Source of the DNA: Bacteroidales bacterium UBA1184
Lineage (GTDB): Bacteria; Bacteroidota; Bacteroidia; Bacteroidales; ML635J-15
Direction: 5' to 3'
Assembly (NCBI GenBank): GCA_002310235.1
Contig: DBYO01000041.1
Span: 1 to 16,645, forward strand
DNA: 16,645 bases
A program made the translations under genes and the position numbers. Of the stretch, positions 1-7,062 are shown one piece after another; within the stretch, counting starts at the first letter, position 1, and each line of letters opens with the position of its first letter. Below the pieces are notes generated by a model. The model was not told the DNA's origin, ran no database searches, and worked only from the letters and a program-made list of their open reading frames with translations.

Positions 1-126
1 GTGCCGGTTTCGGAAATGGAAATCGTAAAGCAGATTGTGGTTGACGAAATGCAGAACTGCGTGAAACTCAGCGTTCCTCTGATTGTTGATGCAAGGTTTG
101 GAAAGAACTGGCTGGAGGCGCACTAG
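1..126 (+). CDS. polA: DNA polymerase I, C-terminal end (partial)
   Basis: This is the last 41 codons of an open frame that enters from the left edge and stops at TAG 124-126. The peptide contains VKLSVPLIVDARFGKNWLEAH-like text (residues about 21-41). This matches the extreme C-terminus of bacterial DNA polymerase I, where the family ends in a VPL-V-D-G-NW-EAH pattern. The part seen belongs to the end of the polymerase domain used in repair and Okazaki-fragment processing; the catalytic motifs lie outside the window. It converges on the glycosylase gene at 333-923, with a hairpin-rich gap between them. The assignment rests on a short but characteristic tail. Confidence 0.85.
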   Translation: MPVSEMEIVKQIVVDEMQNCVKLSVPLIVDARFGKNWLEAH

Positions 127-164
127 GGCTACGCCCGTTTCTGTGGGCTAACGCCCGTTTGAAG

Positions 165-190
165 GTTTAGCTTACGCTGAGCTAAAGGTT
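165..190. repeat. TTTAGCT/AGCTAAA hairpin repeat, copy 1
   Basis: TTTAGCT at 166-172 is the exact inverse of AGCTAAA at 180-186, giving a 7-bp stem with a 7-base loop. The reverse complement of 173-190 (AACCTTTAGCTCAGCGTA) reappears exactly at 16069-16086, between thiG and thiC. This is therefore a dispersed intergenic repeat rather than a site private to one gene. Confidence 0.7.
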
Positions 191-271
191 AACTTCGTTG
201 AGGGCTCCGCCGTTCTAGGTTTGAATGGCTTCGCCGTTTTTATGCCTTCGGCATTTCTGGGTTTCTCCGCC

Positions 272-290
272 CCCTGAGCTTGTCTAAGGG
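272..290. repeat. CCCTGAGCTTGTC-type intergenic repeat
   Basis: The 19 bases CCCTGAGCTTGTCTAAGGG have CCCT/AGGG ends that can pair. They differ by one base from a CCCTGAGCTTGTCGAAGGG word that I recall as common between genes in Bacteroidota genomes. It is likely a repetitive hairpin. The link to that known word is from memory only. Confidence 0.5.
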
Positions 291-332
291 TGGCTTCGCC
301 GTTTCTGGCTTTCAAGTTGTTGGATACAAACC

Positions 333-923
333 TTATTCAAAAATTCTCCTATATGCTTCTGCTTTTTTCTCCAGTTTCATTGGAAAAGCCCGCGAACTTG
401 ACGGCATACGATAGAATCTGTATTCTTTTCCATCAAGGGTAAATGTGGCAAATCCACCAACTGCTGGCACTTTGCAACCAAGTTGTTCTGCAATGGTTTC
501 AGCTGATTTTCCTCCAGTGGAAACAACCGTGCGGCATTGTGAAATTTTGTGCAGAAGAGCAGGAATATCGGTCGGCTCTACAATTTCCAAGTGGGCATCC
601 GAGGCATTGTCCATCAGCCGTCGCACCGAACTGGCTGCATCGAAGATTGCAATGTGCTTCTCGGTGCAGAAATTTACGACCTTGTCGTAGCAGAATCGGA
701 ACTTCTTTCCGTTGGCTTCTACAAAGTAGTCCTTGTCGTTGAAGAAGATAAGGCCCATGATTCGCCACATATCGTTCTGTATGTTAGGGTAGTAGAAGTC
801 CATCGACCAGCGCTCGCGCTTAGGCGGGAAACTGCCGAGCATAAGAATTTCGGCACCGTCGGGAAGAAATGGTTGGAGCGGATGCTTCTCTATCGGAATG
901 TATTCTTGTTCGTTGGCAGACAT
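333..923 (-). CDS. uracil/hypoxanthine-DNA glycosylase family protein
   Basis: This 196-residue protein belongs to the uracil-DNA glycosylase superfamily, most like family 6 (hypoxanthine-DNA glycosylase, Mug-like). Such enzymes remove deaminated bases by cutting the N-glycosidic bond. Motif 1 is LGSFPP at residues 29-34. It is followed by FYYPNIQNDMWRIM (43-56), where family 6 has the conserved Asn-x-x-Trp-Arg-Ile-Met. The C-terminal loop is RMPSSSRAF (172-180), corresponding to the family's LPSTSPAN-like DNA-intercalation loop. It starts at ATG 921-923, nine bases after the nitroreductase stop, so the two are probably co-transcribed. The substrate could be uracil, hypoxanthine or another lesion. 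Superfamily membership is firm and the specificity is inferred. Confidence 0.78.
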   Translation of the reverse strand: MSANEQEYIPIEKHPLQPFLPDGAEILMLGSFPPKRERWSMDFYYPNIQNDMWRIMGLIFFNDKDYFVEANGKKFRFCYDKVVNFCTEKHIAIFDAASSVRRLMDNASDAHLEIVEPTDIPALLHKISQCRTVVSTGGKSAETIAEQLGCKVPAVGGFATFTLDGKEYRFYRMPSSSRAFPMKLEKKAEAYRRIFE

Positions 924-932
924 GCTAATGCC

Positions 933-1571
933 TTATATTACAATATCTTCGTACTTAACCTTTGGTACATAGTGTATTCCGTCCTTGCGGTAGTAGGCGT
1001 GGCTGTCGGATTCGGAAATCTGAACCAGTTCAATCTTTTCGTTGCCCTTGCCGATGGCAACTATTGCCAAAGGTTCGTAAGGCAGCGAAAATTCACGCTT
1101 GATTTCTTCCTTGTTGAAAGCGCAGATGATGATGCCGTTGAGTCCCATTTCCACTGCTTTCAGCAGCATCGACTGCATTGAAATGCCAAGGTCGATGTCG
1201 ACAATCTTGTTTTCGGCAGCGGTTGAACAGATGATTACAAATGCTTCTGGTTCTGTACCTTCGAACGGCAGATGGAGTTCTGGCAAAGCACCGCCGAGAT
1301 GTATGTTTTTCAAAATCTTCTCGGCACCGGTTTCCTTGGTTACAATCTTGAACCTTAGCACCTGCTGGTTGCGTCCCGACGGAATTTTTGTGTTAACAGC
1401 CACAATGCGTTCCATCATTTCGGGGCGTACAATGTAGTCCTTCTTGTAGCCTCGGTAGCTGCGGTTTTTCGCTATGAGCGAATCGATTGAGTTTATGTGT
1501 TTCGGGTGCGACTTTGCGTTCCCCTGTCCGAATACTTCTTCGTATCTGTTTTCCAAATAATTGTCTGCCAT
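933..1571 (-). CDS. nitroreductase family protein (FMN-dependent)
   Basis: This 212-residue protein fits the FMN-binding nitroreductase fold, whose members pass electrons from NAD(P)H to nitroaromatics, quinones or similar acceptors. Supporting pieces are NRSYRGY (36-42), the FMN-contacting PSGRNQQ (64-70, family S-x-R-N-x-Q), and the dimer-core helix DLGISMQSMLLKAVEMGLNG (127-146). ALAIVAIGKG-like text (about 168-176) precedes the C-terminal segment. It is cytosolic, with no signal peptide. It reads leftward from a promoter at 1592-1599 and is followed after 9 bp by the glycosylase gene. The divergent neighbour is the MBOAT gene. The physiological substrate cannot be told from the sequence. 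Confidence 0.85.
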   Translation of the reverse strand: MADNYLENRYEEVFGQGNAKSHPKHINSIDSLIAKNRSYRGYKKDYIVRPEMMERIVAVNTKIPSGRNQQVLRFKIVTKETGAEKILKNIHLGGALPELHLPFEGTEPEAFVIICSTAAENKIVDIDLGISMQSMLLKAVEMGLNGIIICAFNKEEIKREFSLPYEPLAIVAIGKGNEKIELVQISESDSHAYYRKDGIHYVPKVKYEDIVI

Positions 1572-1591
1572 AGTGCGTAAATTTTGTTGTG

Positions 1592-1599
1592 CAAAGTTA
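1592..1599 (-). promoter_or_regulatory. -7 promoter element for the nitroreductase gene
   Basis: On the minus strand this reads TAACTTTG, an exact match to the Bacteroidota TAnnTTTG -7 element, 20 bases before the ATG at 1571. No good TTTG -33 element is seen at 19-21 bases, so only the -7 is well supported. The implied leader is about 15-20 bases. Confidence 0.55.
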
Positions 1600-1641
1600 A
1601 CGTTTTAATTTGTTTTGAAATAGGAGCATCGCAAAATGTCG

Positions 1642-1649
1642 TATATTTG
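1642..1649 (+). promoter_or_regulatory. -7 promoter element for the MBOAT/DltD/microprotein block
   Basis: TATATTTG matches TAnnTTTG exactly. A TTTG at 1614-1617 is the only -33 candidate, and its 24-base spacing is longer than usual. Transcription should begin near 1653-1655, just past a possible GTG start at 1652. This favours ATG 1676 as the true start of the MBOAT gene. The divergent nitroreductase promoter lies about 45 bp away. Confidence 0.5.
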
Positions 1650-1675
1650 CAGTGCAAAATGCAAAAGTAACTCAG

Positions 1676-2872
1676 ATGTTGTTCGGCGACTATATGCTTT
1701 TCTTTGATATTCTCCTGTTTGTGTGCCTGTTTGTGGCATGCAAATGGATTTTCAAGCGGGGCTGGCTGAACAATGTGATGATACTACTTGGCAATGCCTT
1801 CATTCTGACAAAAATAGTCACTCCCCGTTCTGTATTTATCCTACTGTTGCTATCTCTGATAGTGTATGGGGTCGGAGTGGCCTTGAAAAAACGCAGGTTC
1901 AAGTGGTTGCTGGCGCTAATGCTGACTTTGCTGATTGCAATTTTTTCAGTTCGCAACTATCCACTTGTGCAGTCGTGGTTTTGTGAATGGTGGGATGCTT
2001 TCTTGCAGAAGCATTTCTTCTCGGTCGAAAAACTGGGCTTGTCGTACATCTTCTTCCGTATGATTCACTGGCTTGTGGAATGTTATAGGCAGAATATCCG
2101 TAGCATAAACGTGTTGTCGTATGTGAACTATCTGTTTTTCTTCCCGACTTTCCCCGCAGGACCTATCGATACTTTCAACAATTTCCATTATTGGGTCAAC
2201 AAAACCCGTGTAAGGTTCAATTTAAGGATGCTTTTGGCAGGTATCGGACGGATTTTCATTGGCGCGGTAAAACTTCTGCTGATAGTGCCTTTGATAAAGG
2301 AGTATGCAATAGACTATAACACCTTGTTGCCATATATGGGTGCGTGGTCGGCTGTTTGCTTGGCCGCCTTGCTGTATTCCATTTACATCTACATCGATTT
2401 TTCGGGCTATTGCGAAGTGGCAATCGGCACCGCATATATGCTTGGAATCCGTACTCCCGAGAATTTCAGGTTGCCGTATTTTTCTTCAAATATTGCCGAA
2501 TTCTGGAAAAGGTGGCACATAACGTTCTCAACTTTCTTGAAAATGTATGTTTTCAAGCCCGTGATAGCATTGGTAAACCGCACTCCGATTGTAAAGTACA
2601 GGATGCTGGTGTCGGTTATTGCGTATTTGGTAACGTTTTTCGTATGCGGACTATGGCACGGCAGCACCTTGAATTTCGTTTTCTGGGGACTATGGCACGG
2701 AATCGGCTTGTCGATATATAAGGTTGCAACAAATAAGAATGCTGGCAGAAATAATGGTTCGTTGAGTAAAATCATGGGAGTTGCTGTTACATTCGTTTTT
2801 GTGACGGTTGGCTGGATTTTCTTCAATTATCCTGTCGAACAGCTAGTAGAAATGTTTAATTTGCTTTTCTGA
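1676..2872 (+). CDS. DltB-like MBOAT membrane O-acyltransferase
   Basis: This is a multi-pass membrane protein of 398 residues from ATG 1676. An in-frame GTG at 1652 lies upstream of the predicted transcription start and is disfavoured. It is a membrane-bound O-acyltransferase of the DltB/AlgI class, which moves an acyl group from a cytosolic carrier across the membrane. Visible hallmarks are FFFPTFPAGPID (about 155-166 by eye), YIDFSGYCEVAIGTAYMLGI, EFWKRWH with His281, and CGLWHG with His328. The 47-residue spacing of these two histidines equals that of DltB His289 and His336 as I recall them. A second LWHG has His341. The C-terminus, MFNLLF, lacks a tyrosine, so the acyl-shuttle motif is not fused here. 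Its stop overlaps the next gene's ATG by one base (TGATG). The acyl group could be D-alanine, acetyl or another; this is unknown. Confidence 0.9.
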   Translation: MLFGDYMLFFDILLFVCLFVACKWIFKRGWLNNVMILLGNAFILTKIVTPRSVFILLLLSLIVYGVGVALKKRRFKWLLALMLTLLIAIFSVRNYPLVQSWFCEWWDAFLQKHFFSVEKLGLSYIFFRMIHWLVECYRQNIRSINVLSYVNYLFFFPTFPAGPIDTFNNFHYWVNKTRVRFNLRMLLAGIGRIFIGAVKLLLIVPLIKEYAIDYNTLLPYMGAWSAVCLAALLYSIYIYIDFSGYCEVAIGTAYMLGIRTPENFRLPYFSSNIAEFWKRWHITFSTFLKMYVFKPVIALVNRTPIVKYRMLVSVIAYLVTFFVCGLWHGSTLNFVFWGLWHGIGLSIYKVATNKNAGRNNGSLSKIMGVAVTFVFVTVGWIFFNYPVEQLVEMFNLLF

Positions 2873-3978
2873 TGAAGATGTACCGCATGAAATATATGGC
2901 ATTTGTTGGAGTTGTCGCCTTGGTGGCGGTGGCATTCTGGATGCTTGCATCGCTGTGCATTCCCTCATTCCGCTATTCGGCAACCGACGGGCAGCTTTAC
3001 ACAATCCGCCATCAGGAACTGCGCGACAACAATACATTATATACCGATTTGTTTCTGCAAAGCATTAAGGCAAACAACGGGTATCTTATAATGGGAACAT
3101 CGGAAAGTGGTAGCGTGACAGGTGGTAATTACTTCGACTTTTTGAATGCCGATACGGCTTTGGATGTGAGATTTTCGGTGGTAGCAGGGGCGGGCAGGAC
3201 GGCATGTACATATTTCCCGCTTATATGTGGCAACGACAATGTTGAGAACCTCAAGGTCATATATTACGTAAATCCCGCATATTGGTGCAACAAGCTTGCA
3301 AGTAGTAACGAGGACTATTTTATGCGCTATACGTCGTATGCCGCCATGTGGTCGGCTGGTGTACGTGGTGACAAGTATGTCGATGAGGTGATACGTGCGA
3401 ATCGCCGTAATGTAACCATGTCCGATAGGTCTGCCGACTTCCTGGCGTTTTATTTCGATAAAATCCGACGCAAATATTATCAGGACCTTGCCTTTTGCCT
3501 TGATTCGGCAAAATTCGAGAAAAGTCTGACGTGGATGAGACCCAAGGAGGAGGCACAGAAGAAAGTTTCGTATGAACGACCCGATAGTGCGGATTACAAT
3601 TACGACTTGAATGTAGTTGCTTCATTTGATGTAAATTCGTACTCGTTGCATGTGAATACAGAGCCATCGTACCGCTACGACGAGTTGCGGGCAATGATAC
3701 ATTTGTGCCGCGAGCGTAAGGTTGACATCGTTTTTGTCGTTGGACCGTACAACCACATTGCATTTTCGAATGCCAATAGTTCCGAGCTTGCTAGCATGCA
3801 GTCGGTATGCACGAAAATAGTTCGTCTGCTTGACGAAGAAGGCGCAGCATATATTGATGCCTCTGATATTTCGTCTGTTCCAGGAACATTCAGCGACTGG
3901 CAGCACCATTCCAATTATGGAGCTTATCTGTTATATCAAAAAATTAAGAATTATGTCGTGGAAAAGGAAAATAGGTAA
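2872..3978 (+). CDS. DltD-like SGNH-type acyltransferase, membrane-anchored
   Basis: This 368-residue protein has one N-terminal transmembrane segment (about 9-30) and an extracytoplasmic body, the architecture of DltD. GTSESGS at 75-81 corresponds to the DltD GSSE block, making Ser77 the probable nucleophile. DWQHHSNYG at 342-350 supplies Asp342 and His345 of an SGNH-type D-x-x-H motif. In Dlt-type pathways this protein accepts the acyl group from the shuttle peptide and places it on the envelope polymer. Here the final acceptor is unknown, since a Gram-negative bacterium would not have teichoic acid. It follows the MBOAT gene with a one-base overlap, and its last 26 bases overlap the microprotein. 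Overall similarity is recognised from fold signatures only. Confidence 0.72.
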   Translation: MKMYRMKYMAFVGVVALVAVAFWMLASLCIPSFRYSATDGQLYTIRHQELRDNNTLYTDLFLQSIKANNGYLIMGTSESGSVTGGNYFDFLNADTALDVRFSVVAGAGRTACTYFPLICGNDNVENLKVIYYVNPAYWCNKLASSNEDYFMRYTSYAAMWSAGVRGDKYVDEVIRANRRNVTMSDRSADFLAFYFDKIRRKYYQDLAFCLDSAKFEKSLTWMRPKEEAQKKVSYERPDSADYNYDLNVVASFDVNSYSLHVNTEPSYRYDELRAMIHLCRERKVDIVFVVGPYNHIAFSNANSSELASMQSVCTKIVRLLDEEGAAYIDASDISSVPGTFSDWQHHSNYGAYLLYQKIKNYVVEKENR

Positions 3979-4072
3979 GGCCTTGGCTGTGATTGCAATT
4001 TTTGCGCTTATGTTGCTGCTGTTTATGCTGCGAACCGATGGCGACATATCCTGTTTGTACACTACGTTCTGA
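3953..4072 (+). CDS. DltX-like single-pass microprotein with C-terminal tyrosine hexapeptide
   Basis: This 39-residue frame starts at ATG 3953, inside the end of the DltD-like gene (26-base overlap), and stops at TGA 4070-4072. The N-terminus MSWKRKIGK is positive and should stay in the cytoplasm. Residues about 10-26 are a hydrophobic helix. The tail RTDGDISCLYTTF should be periplasmic. In the Dlt pathway, DltX has the same size and topology, and its C-terminal hexapeptide carries the acyl group on a tyrosine between the MBOAT and DltD (Schultz, Snow and Walker, 2023). Here the last six residues are C-L-Y-T-T-F, with Tyr36 and terminal Phe39 in matching places; the first position is Cys rather than an aromatic. 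An in-frame start at 3830 would overlap the upstream gene heavily and is rejected. Confidence 0.68.
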   Translation: MSWKRKIGKALAVIAIFALMLLLFMLRTDGDISCLYTTF

Positions 4073-4217
4073 AATGTTGGATTCCATAGAGCAATTTTGG
4101 AACTCAATAAATATGCTTAAATATTGTAACCAAATCATTTTTTTTAAATCGTTTTGCAAAAAGGACAGAAAAAAATAGGGAAATCAAAAAATATCACAAA
4201 ACCATTATGCTATTATA
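4073..4217. other. AT-rich spacer after the acyltransfer block
   Basis: No convincing gene or strong hairpin is seen between the microprotein stop and the next promoter. A T-run (4137-4145) and an A-rich run (4168-4176) flank each other at the likely operon end. They could form a weak AT stem, but no classic GC-stem terminator is visible. Confidence 0.4.
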
Positions 4218-4247
4218 TTGCGGAACAAACTTTTATATTTACTTTTG
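4218..4247 (+). promoter_or_regulatory. Bacteroidota-type promoter for the LprI-like gene
   Basis: TTG at 4218-4220 is separated by 19 bases from TACTTTTG at 4240-4247, an exact TAnnTTTG -7 match at the expected distance. Transcription should start near 4251, leaving a leader of about 24 bases before ATG 4275. Confidence 0.65.
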
Positions 4248-4274
4248 TAGCAACGGAAACCTATTTTTTATTTC

Positions 4275-5237
4275 ATGAAAACAAAAAAGTACATTTTTGC
4301 AATAATTATTTTGGTTATCATCGGAATATGTGTTGGCATATATGCCTATAATATGACCAAAACTAGCGAAAAAGAGATACTGGAAGACACTCAAGAGTCA
4401 TATTTGCCTGCTGAATCTAATATCGACCCTATAGCACAAAAGATTGACAGCATAAAATCTAAGGAAAAAGTCACAAAAGAAGATATTGATTACGTTTTGT
4501 CAAACACGAATGATGATAGAGATTTTGCATGGTGTACATTTATGGAAATAGAGATGCTATATGATAGTCTTGAATTAATGAGAATAAAGGTTGGTGAAGA
4601 TAATCAACAAATTGCCCAAATACTTGACAACGACTGGAAATTATTTAACGAATATCAAAAATCTGCGTACGAAGCATATATACAAGTTTGCGAAATAGAT
4701 GGGATTGGTTCTGCTGTTGGTCGTTCATTATGCTCTAGTGATATGTCATTACGATGCTGCAAACAATACGAAACCGCCAGCCGTAGTGTTTTAGCATGCC
4801 TATGTGGCGAAAAAACATCATATGTTAAGCACAAGCAAATCTCATCCAAAATGATAGAAGATGCTTATTCGTTATTAATCGAAGTACAAGAAGAAGAGCA
4901 GAAAAAGAATATCATTAAAGAAGAGCAGGTAAAATGGAACAAGTGGATTGATTATAGGAATTCTATAACCAACAGTTTGCCTGATGAAGCCAGAAAAAAC
5001 TTTAAAAATGGCACAAACAATGTTATGCGTTCAAAATTGATTCAATTGAAAAATCAATACGAGGATATTGGAATAGTTGGCAATGATATTATGAATTGTT
5101 ATTTGCCAGACGATTGTACAGACGACGAACTTATTGAATATCCTGGGATGAAATATGTATGGGATATTTATTTTCAACTTCCTGACGATGCTGAATGGAA
5201 CAATTGGAAAAGTTATAGGATTTATTTGGGTAATTGA
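4275..5237 (+). CDS. membrane-anchored protein with two possible LprI-like (DUF1311) segments
   Basis: This 320-residue protein has a KTKK start and one transmembrane helix at about 6-26, so the rest is probably periplasmic. Residues about 112-176 (ILDNDWKLFNEYQKSAYEAY ... GIGSAVGRSL ... R...A.L) follow the spacing of the DUF1311/LprI domain. That domain has an aromatic Trp-x-x-Tyr/Phe block, a Gly-rich turn and a closing Arg-containing helix. Residues about 213-262 begin EEQVKWNKWIDYRNS, again like the LprI W-x-x-Y-R-x block. LprI-type domains are small helical secreted domains, some reported to inhibit lysozyme. Several cysteines (C153, C161, C162, C175, C177) could form disulfides. It has its own promoter and converges on the lipoprotein at 5435. 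The family call is tentative. Confidence 0.5.
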   Translation: MKTKKYIFAIIILVIIGICVGIYAYNMTKTSEKEILEDTQESYLPAESNIDPIAQKIDSIKSKEKVTKEDIDYVLSNTNDDRDFAWCTFMEIEMLYDSLELMRIKVGEDNQQIAQILDNDWKLFNEYQKSAYEAYIQVCEIDGIGSAVGRSLCSSDMSLRCCKQYETASRSVLACLCGEKTSYVKHKQISSKMIEDAYSLLIEVQEEEQKKNIIKEEQVKWNKWIDYRNSITNSLPDEARKNFKNGTNNVMRSKLIQLKNQYEDIGIVGNDIMNCYLPDDCTDDELIEYPGMKYVWDIYFQLPDDAEWNNWKSYRIYLGN

Positions 5238-5434
5238 AAAAATCGCTTTTTATGCGGGTTCCTATTGTTGAACCATCAGCATTGGGGGACAACCGATATT
5301 TATAGCTAAGATTTGATGGAGCAGATTCCAAAGTTGGAGGGAATGGAGGAAAGAATTAAAAATGCAGATGTTTAAGCGTTCAGAAATACAACATTTAGCT
5401 CTCTGATATTACACAATATAAATATGATTTATAT

Positions 5435-6214
5435 TCATTTTCCACCACAAAACAACTCACATAATGTTTTTGCGCTATATACGCCTTGAGCAGAATCGAA
5501 GATGGCAATGCTGGTGCCTTTGGATGAGTATTCCCTCTCAATGGCATCATTGATGAGTTTACCTCGCTTAATAAAGGCATCTTTACCATAAAGAGTATCT
5601 GCTACTATTTTGTTTGTTCGATTGTCATGTACCTCCTGTATAGAATAGCTTTCAATGGGACTAGAATAAAAACCGGACTCTATATCCAACAAGTATTGGA
5701 AGTTTCCATTTTCCAACTTTACAATAATATCGCCACAGGTATTTCCTCCTATCACCGAGTTACGAATAAGTCCTTTTTTTTCAATATATTGCGAAAAATT
5801 AGACCAACTATTATAACAGTCACTATATACGACGCCATTATGCTGTGTCAGAAACACGACTTCTCCAGACCTACATTCTTGACCTAGACATATTTCTGGA
5901 ATATCGTCATTATCAATGTAACAAACTGAAAAAACTACATATTTATATGGATCTTTCATGCTATCAAGGAAGTATGATGCATAAGTACTCATCCAATCAG
6001 CATCTATATATTCTTTCGGCAAAGAATCAGACACTCCGGGATAATATTCCGGATATTTTAGTTCGTACTTAAGGCACTCTGCACAATTTGTTGTGTCTAT
6101 TATGTTTTGGTTTGCAATATTTGTAGCATCTGCTTTATTTTGTACTGTTCGTTCTTTGCACGATAGTATAACGAAAGCCAATACTCCACATATAATCAGA
6201 TTACTAATTCTCAT
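5435..6214 (-). CDS. hypothetical lipoprotein
   Basis: This 259-residue protein starts MRISNLIICGVLAF and has a lipobox VILSC with Cys19 as the likely lipidated residue, so it should sit in the inner or outer membrane. The body contains YIDNDDIPEICLG (about 99-111), an acidic D-x-D-D-x-P-E turn like that in proteins annotated with calcium-type loops, and several scattered cysteines. I do not recognise a family. The gene follows the FISUMP gene by 18 bases on the same strand, so both probably use the promoter at 6879-6909. Confidence 0.6.
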   Translation of the reverse strand: MRISNLIICGVLAFVILSCKERTVQNKADATNIANQNIIDTTNCAECLKYELKYPEYYPGVSDSLPKEYIDADWMSTYASYFLDSMKDPYKYVVFSVCYIDNDDIPEICLGQECRSGEVVFLTQHNGVVYSDCYNSWSNFSQYIEKKGLIRNSVIGGNTCGDIIVKLENGNFQYLLDIESGFYSSPIESYSIQEVHDNRTNKIVADTLYGKDAFIKRGKLINDAIEREYSSKGTSIAIFDSAQGVYSAKTLCELFCGGK

Positions 6215-6232
6215 AGAATTTGATATTTCGTT

Positions 6233-6868
6233 TTAATTACATACTGGACGAACAGAGAATCCGTAGTAACGGTTGGTGAGTCCCACATTATAATCGTCAG
6301 AAGCGAAGAGAAGAAACCACGGAGAGTCATCGTCTGGTTCGAGCGAACTCGACCAATAACATCCTAAGAAACCTGCTTTGTCTAGACTACTATCGGAGCG
6401 AGAACCTGCAGCAGGAAGGAAAATAGAGTTGCCGTTAGGTCCGATAAATAATCGCCCTGCTACCCCATTCTGTGTTGTCCACTTATGTGTGCACTTGTTG
6501 TACAATTCGTTCATTTCTTCCAAGGTCGGCATTCTCCATCCAGCTCCCCAGTTTACAGTAACAGCATCGGCACTTGCTGGAAGTATAGTTGGGTTATCAG
6601 AATATTTATAGTCGCCCTCTCCATATTCCGATTTTTTGAAAGTTTCTCCCCAAGCAAAGTAATCACCGTATGCAGTAGGACTATTAGCTCCAACATTGCA
6701 GGTCGCCCATTTTGTGCCTGATGGCAACCCCAAATCAACCCAATCGTGACCATTAAGAGTTCCTGTTGTTGGTCTATCAGTGTTTGTGGGGGCAACAGAA
6801 CCATTACTATTTCCCGATATTATTATAAAGATTGAGAATATTAGAAATAAAGTTTTCTTCATTTTCAA
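6233..6868 (-). CDS. secreted FISUMP-domain protein
   Basis: This 211-residue protein has a signal sequence (MKMKKTLFLIFSIFIIISG) followed by a single FISUMP domain (Fibrobacter succinogenes major paralogous domain), at about 37-211. The sequential signatures are VDLGLPSGTKWATCNVGA, YGDYFAWGET, GWRMPTLEEMNELY, IFLPAAGSR, CYWSSS and the closing YGFSVRPVCN. Such domains occur in large paralogous sets of surface proteins in Bacteroidota and Fibrobacter; their biochemical role is unknown to me. It is the first gene of a probable two-gene unit with the lipoprotein. Confidence 0.85.
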   Translation of the reverse strand: MKMKKTLFLIFSIFIIISGNSNGSVAPTNTDRPTTGTLNGHDWVDLGLPSGTKWATCNVGANSPTAYGDYFAWGETFKKSEYGEGDYKYSDNPTILPASADAVTVNWGAGWRMPTLEEMNELYNKCTHKWTTQNGVAGRLFIGPNGNSIFLPAAGSRSDSSLDKAGFLGCYWSSSLEPDDDSPWFLLFASDDYNVGLTNRYYGFSVRPVCN

Positions 6869-6878
6869 AAAAGTTTTA

Positions 6879-6909
6879 CAAATGTACTAAATATAAAAAT
6901 CTTTCCATA
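6879..6909 (-). promoter_or_regulatory. promoter of the FISUMP-lipoprotein unit
   Basis: On the minus strand TATG (6909-6906) stands 19 bases before TACATTTG (6886-6879), an exact TAnnTTTG -7 with a one-mismatch -33. The predicted start near 6875 leaves only about 6-7 bases before ATG 6868, an unusually short leader. Confidence 0.6.
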
Positions 6910-7062
6910 TATGTTTTCGTTTATAAATATTCTGCACTGTTTTCATTATTCAGAAATTGTCGTTAGTTGCGGCTAATGTGTATATATAAAATCTCATGAT
7001 TACTTACAATTAAAATACTTGTATAAAATAAGCCAATGCCTCAATGACAAAAGTTCAAGATT

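Larger units (their letters stand above)
126..305. repeat. cluster of mini-hairpin words (GGCTTCGCCGTTT type)
   Basis: The gap between two convergent genes is built from short palindromic words with a three- or four-base loop of TnC type. They are GGGCTACGCCC (126-136), GGGCTAACGCCC (145-156), GGGCTCCGCCG (202-212), GGCTTCGCCGTTTT (227-240), ATGCCTTCGGCAT (242-254) and GGCTTCGCCGTTTC (292-305). Most are followed by GTTT or GTTC. No reading frame of note is present. Related words recur at about 16135-16147 on the other strand and near 11943-11953. They may act as bidirectional terminators for the two converging genes, but there is no U-tract to support that firmly. Confidence 0.7.

Noticed and set aside
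549..1181. Long plus-strand open frame across the glycosylase and nitroreductase genes
   Set aside because: It lies antisense to two well-supported genes, has no family features and no start context.
1652..1675. GTG start for the MBOAT gene
   Set aside because: It sits at or before the predicted transcription start from the -7 element at 1642-1649; ATG 1676 fits better.
1676..4072. Calling the acyltransfer block a true D-alanyl (dlt) operon
   Set aside because: No DltA ligase or DltC carrier is encoded here and teichoic acid is not expected in this group, so only 'Dlt-like' is justified.
5316..5375. Tiny frame MEQIPKLEGMEERIKNADV between convergent genes
   Set aside because: Charged and soluble-looking but only 19 residues, with no promoter or partner; could be a gene remnant but cannot be supported.
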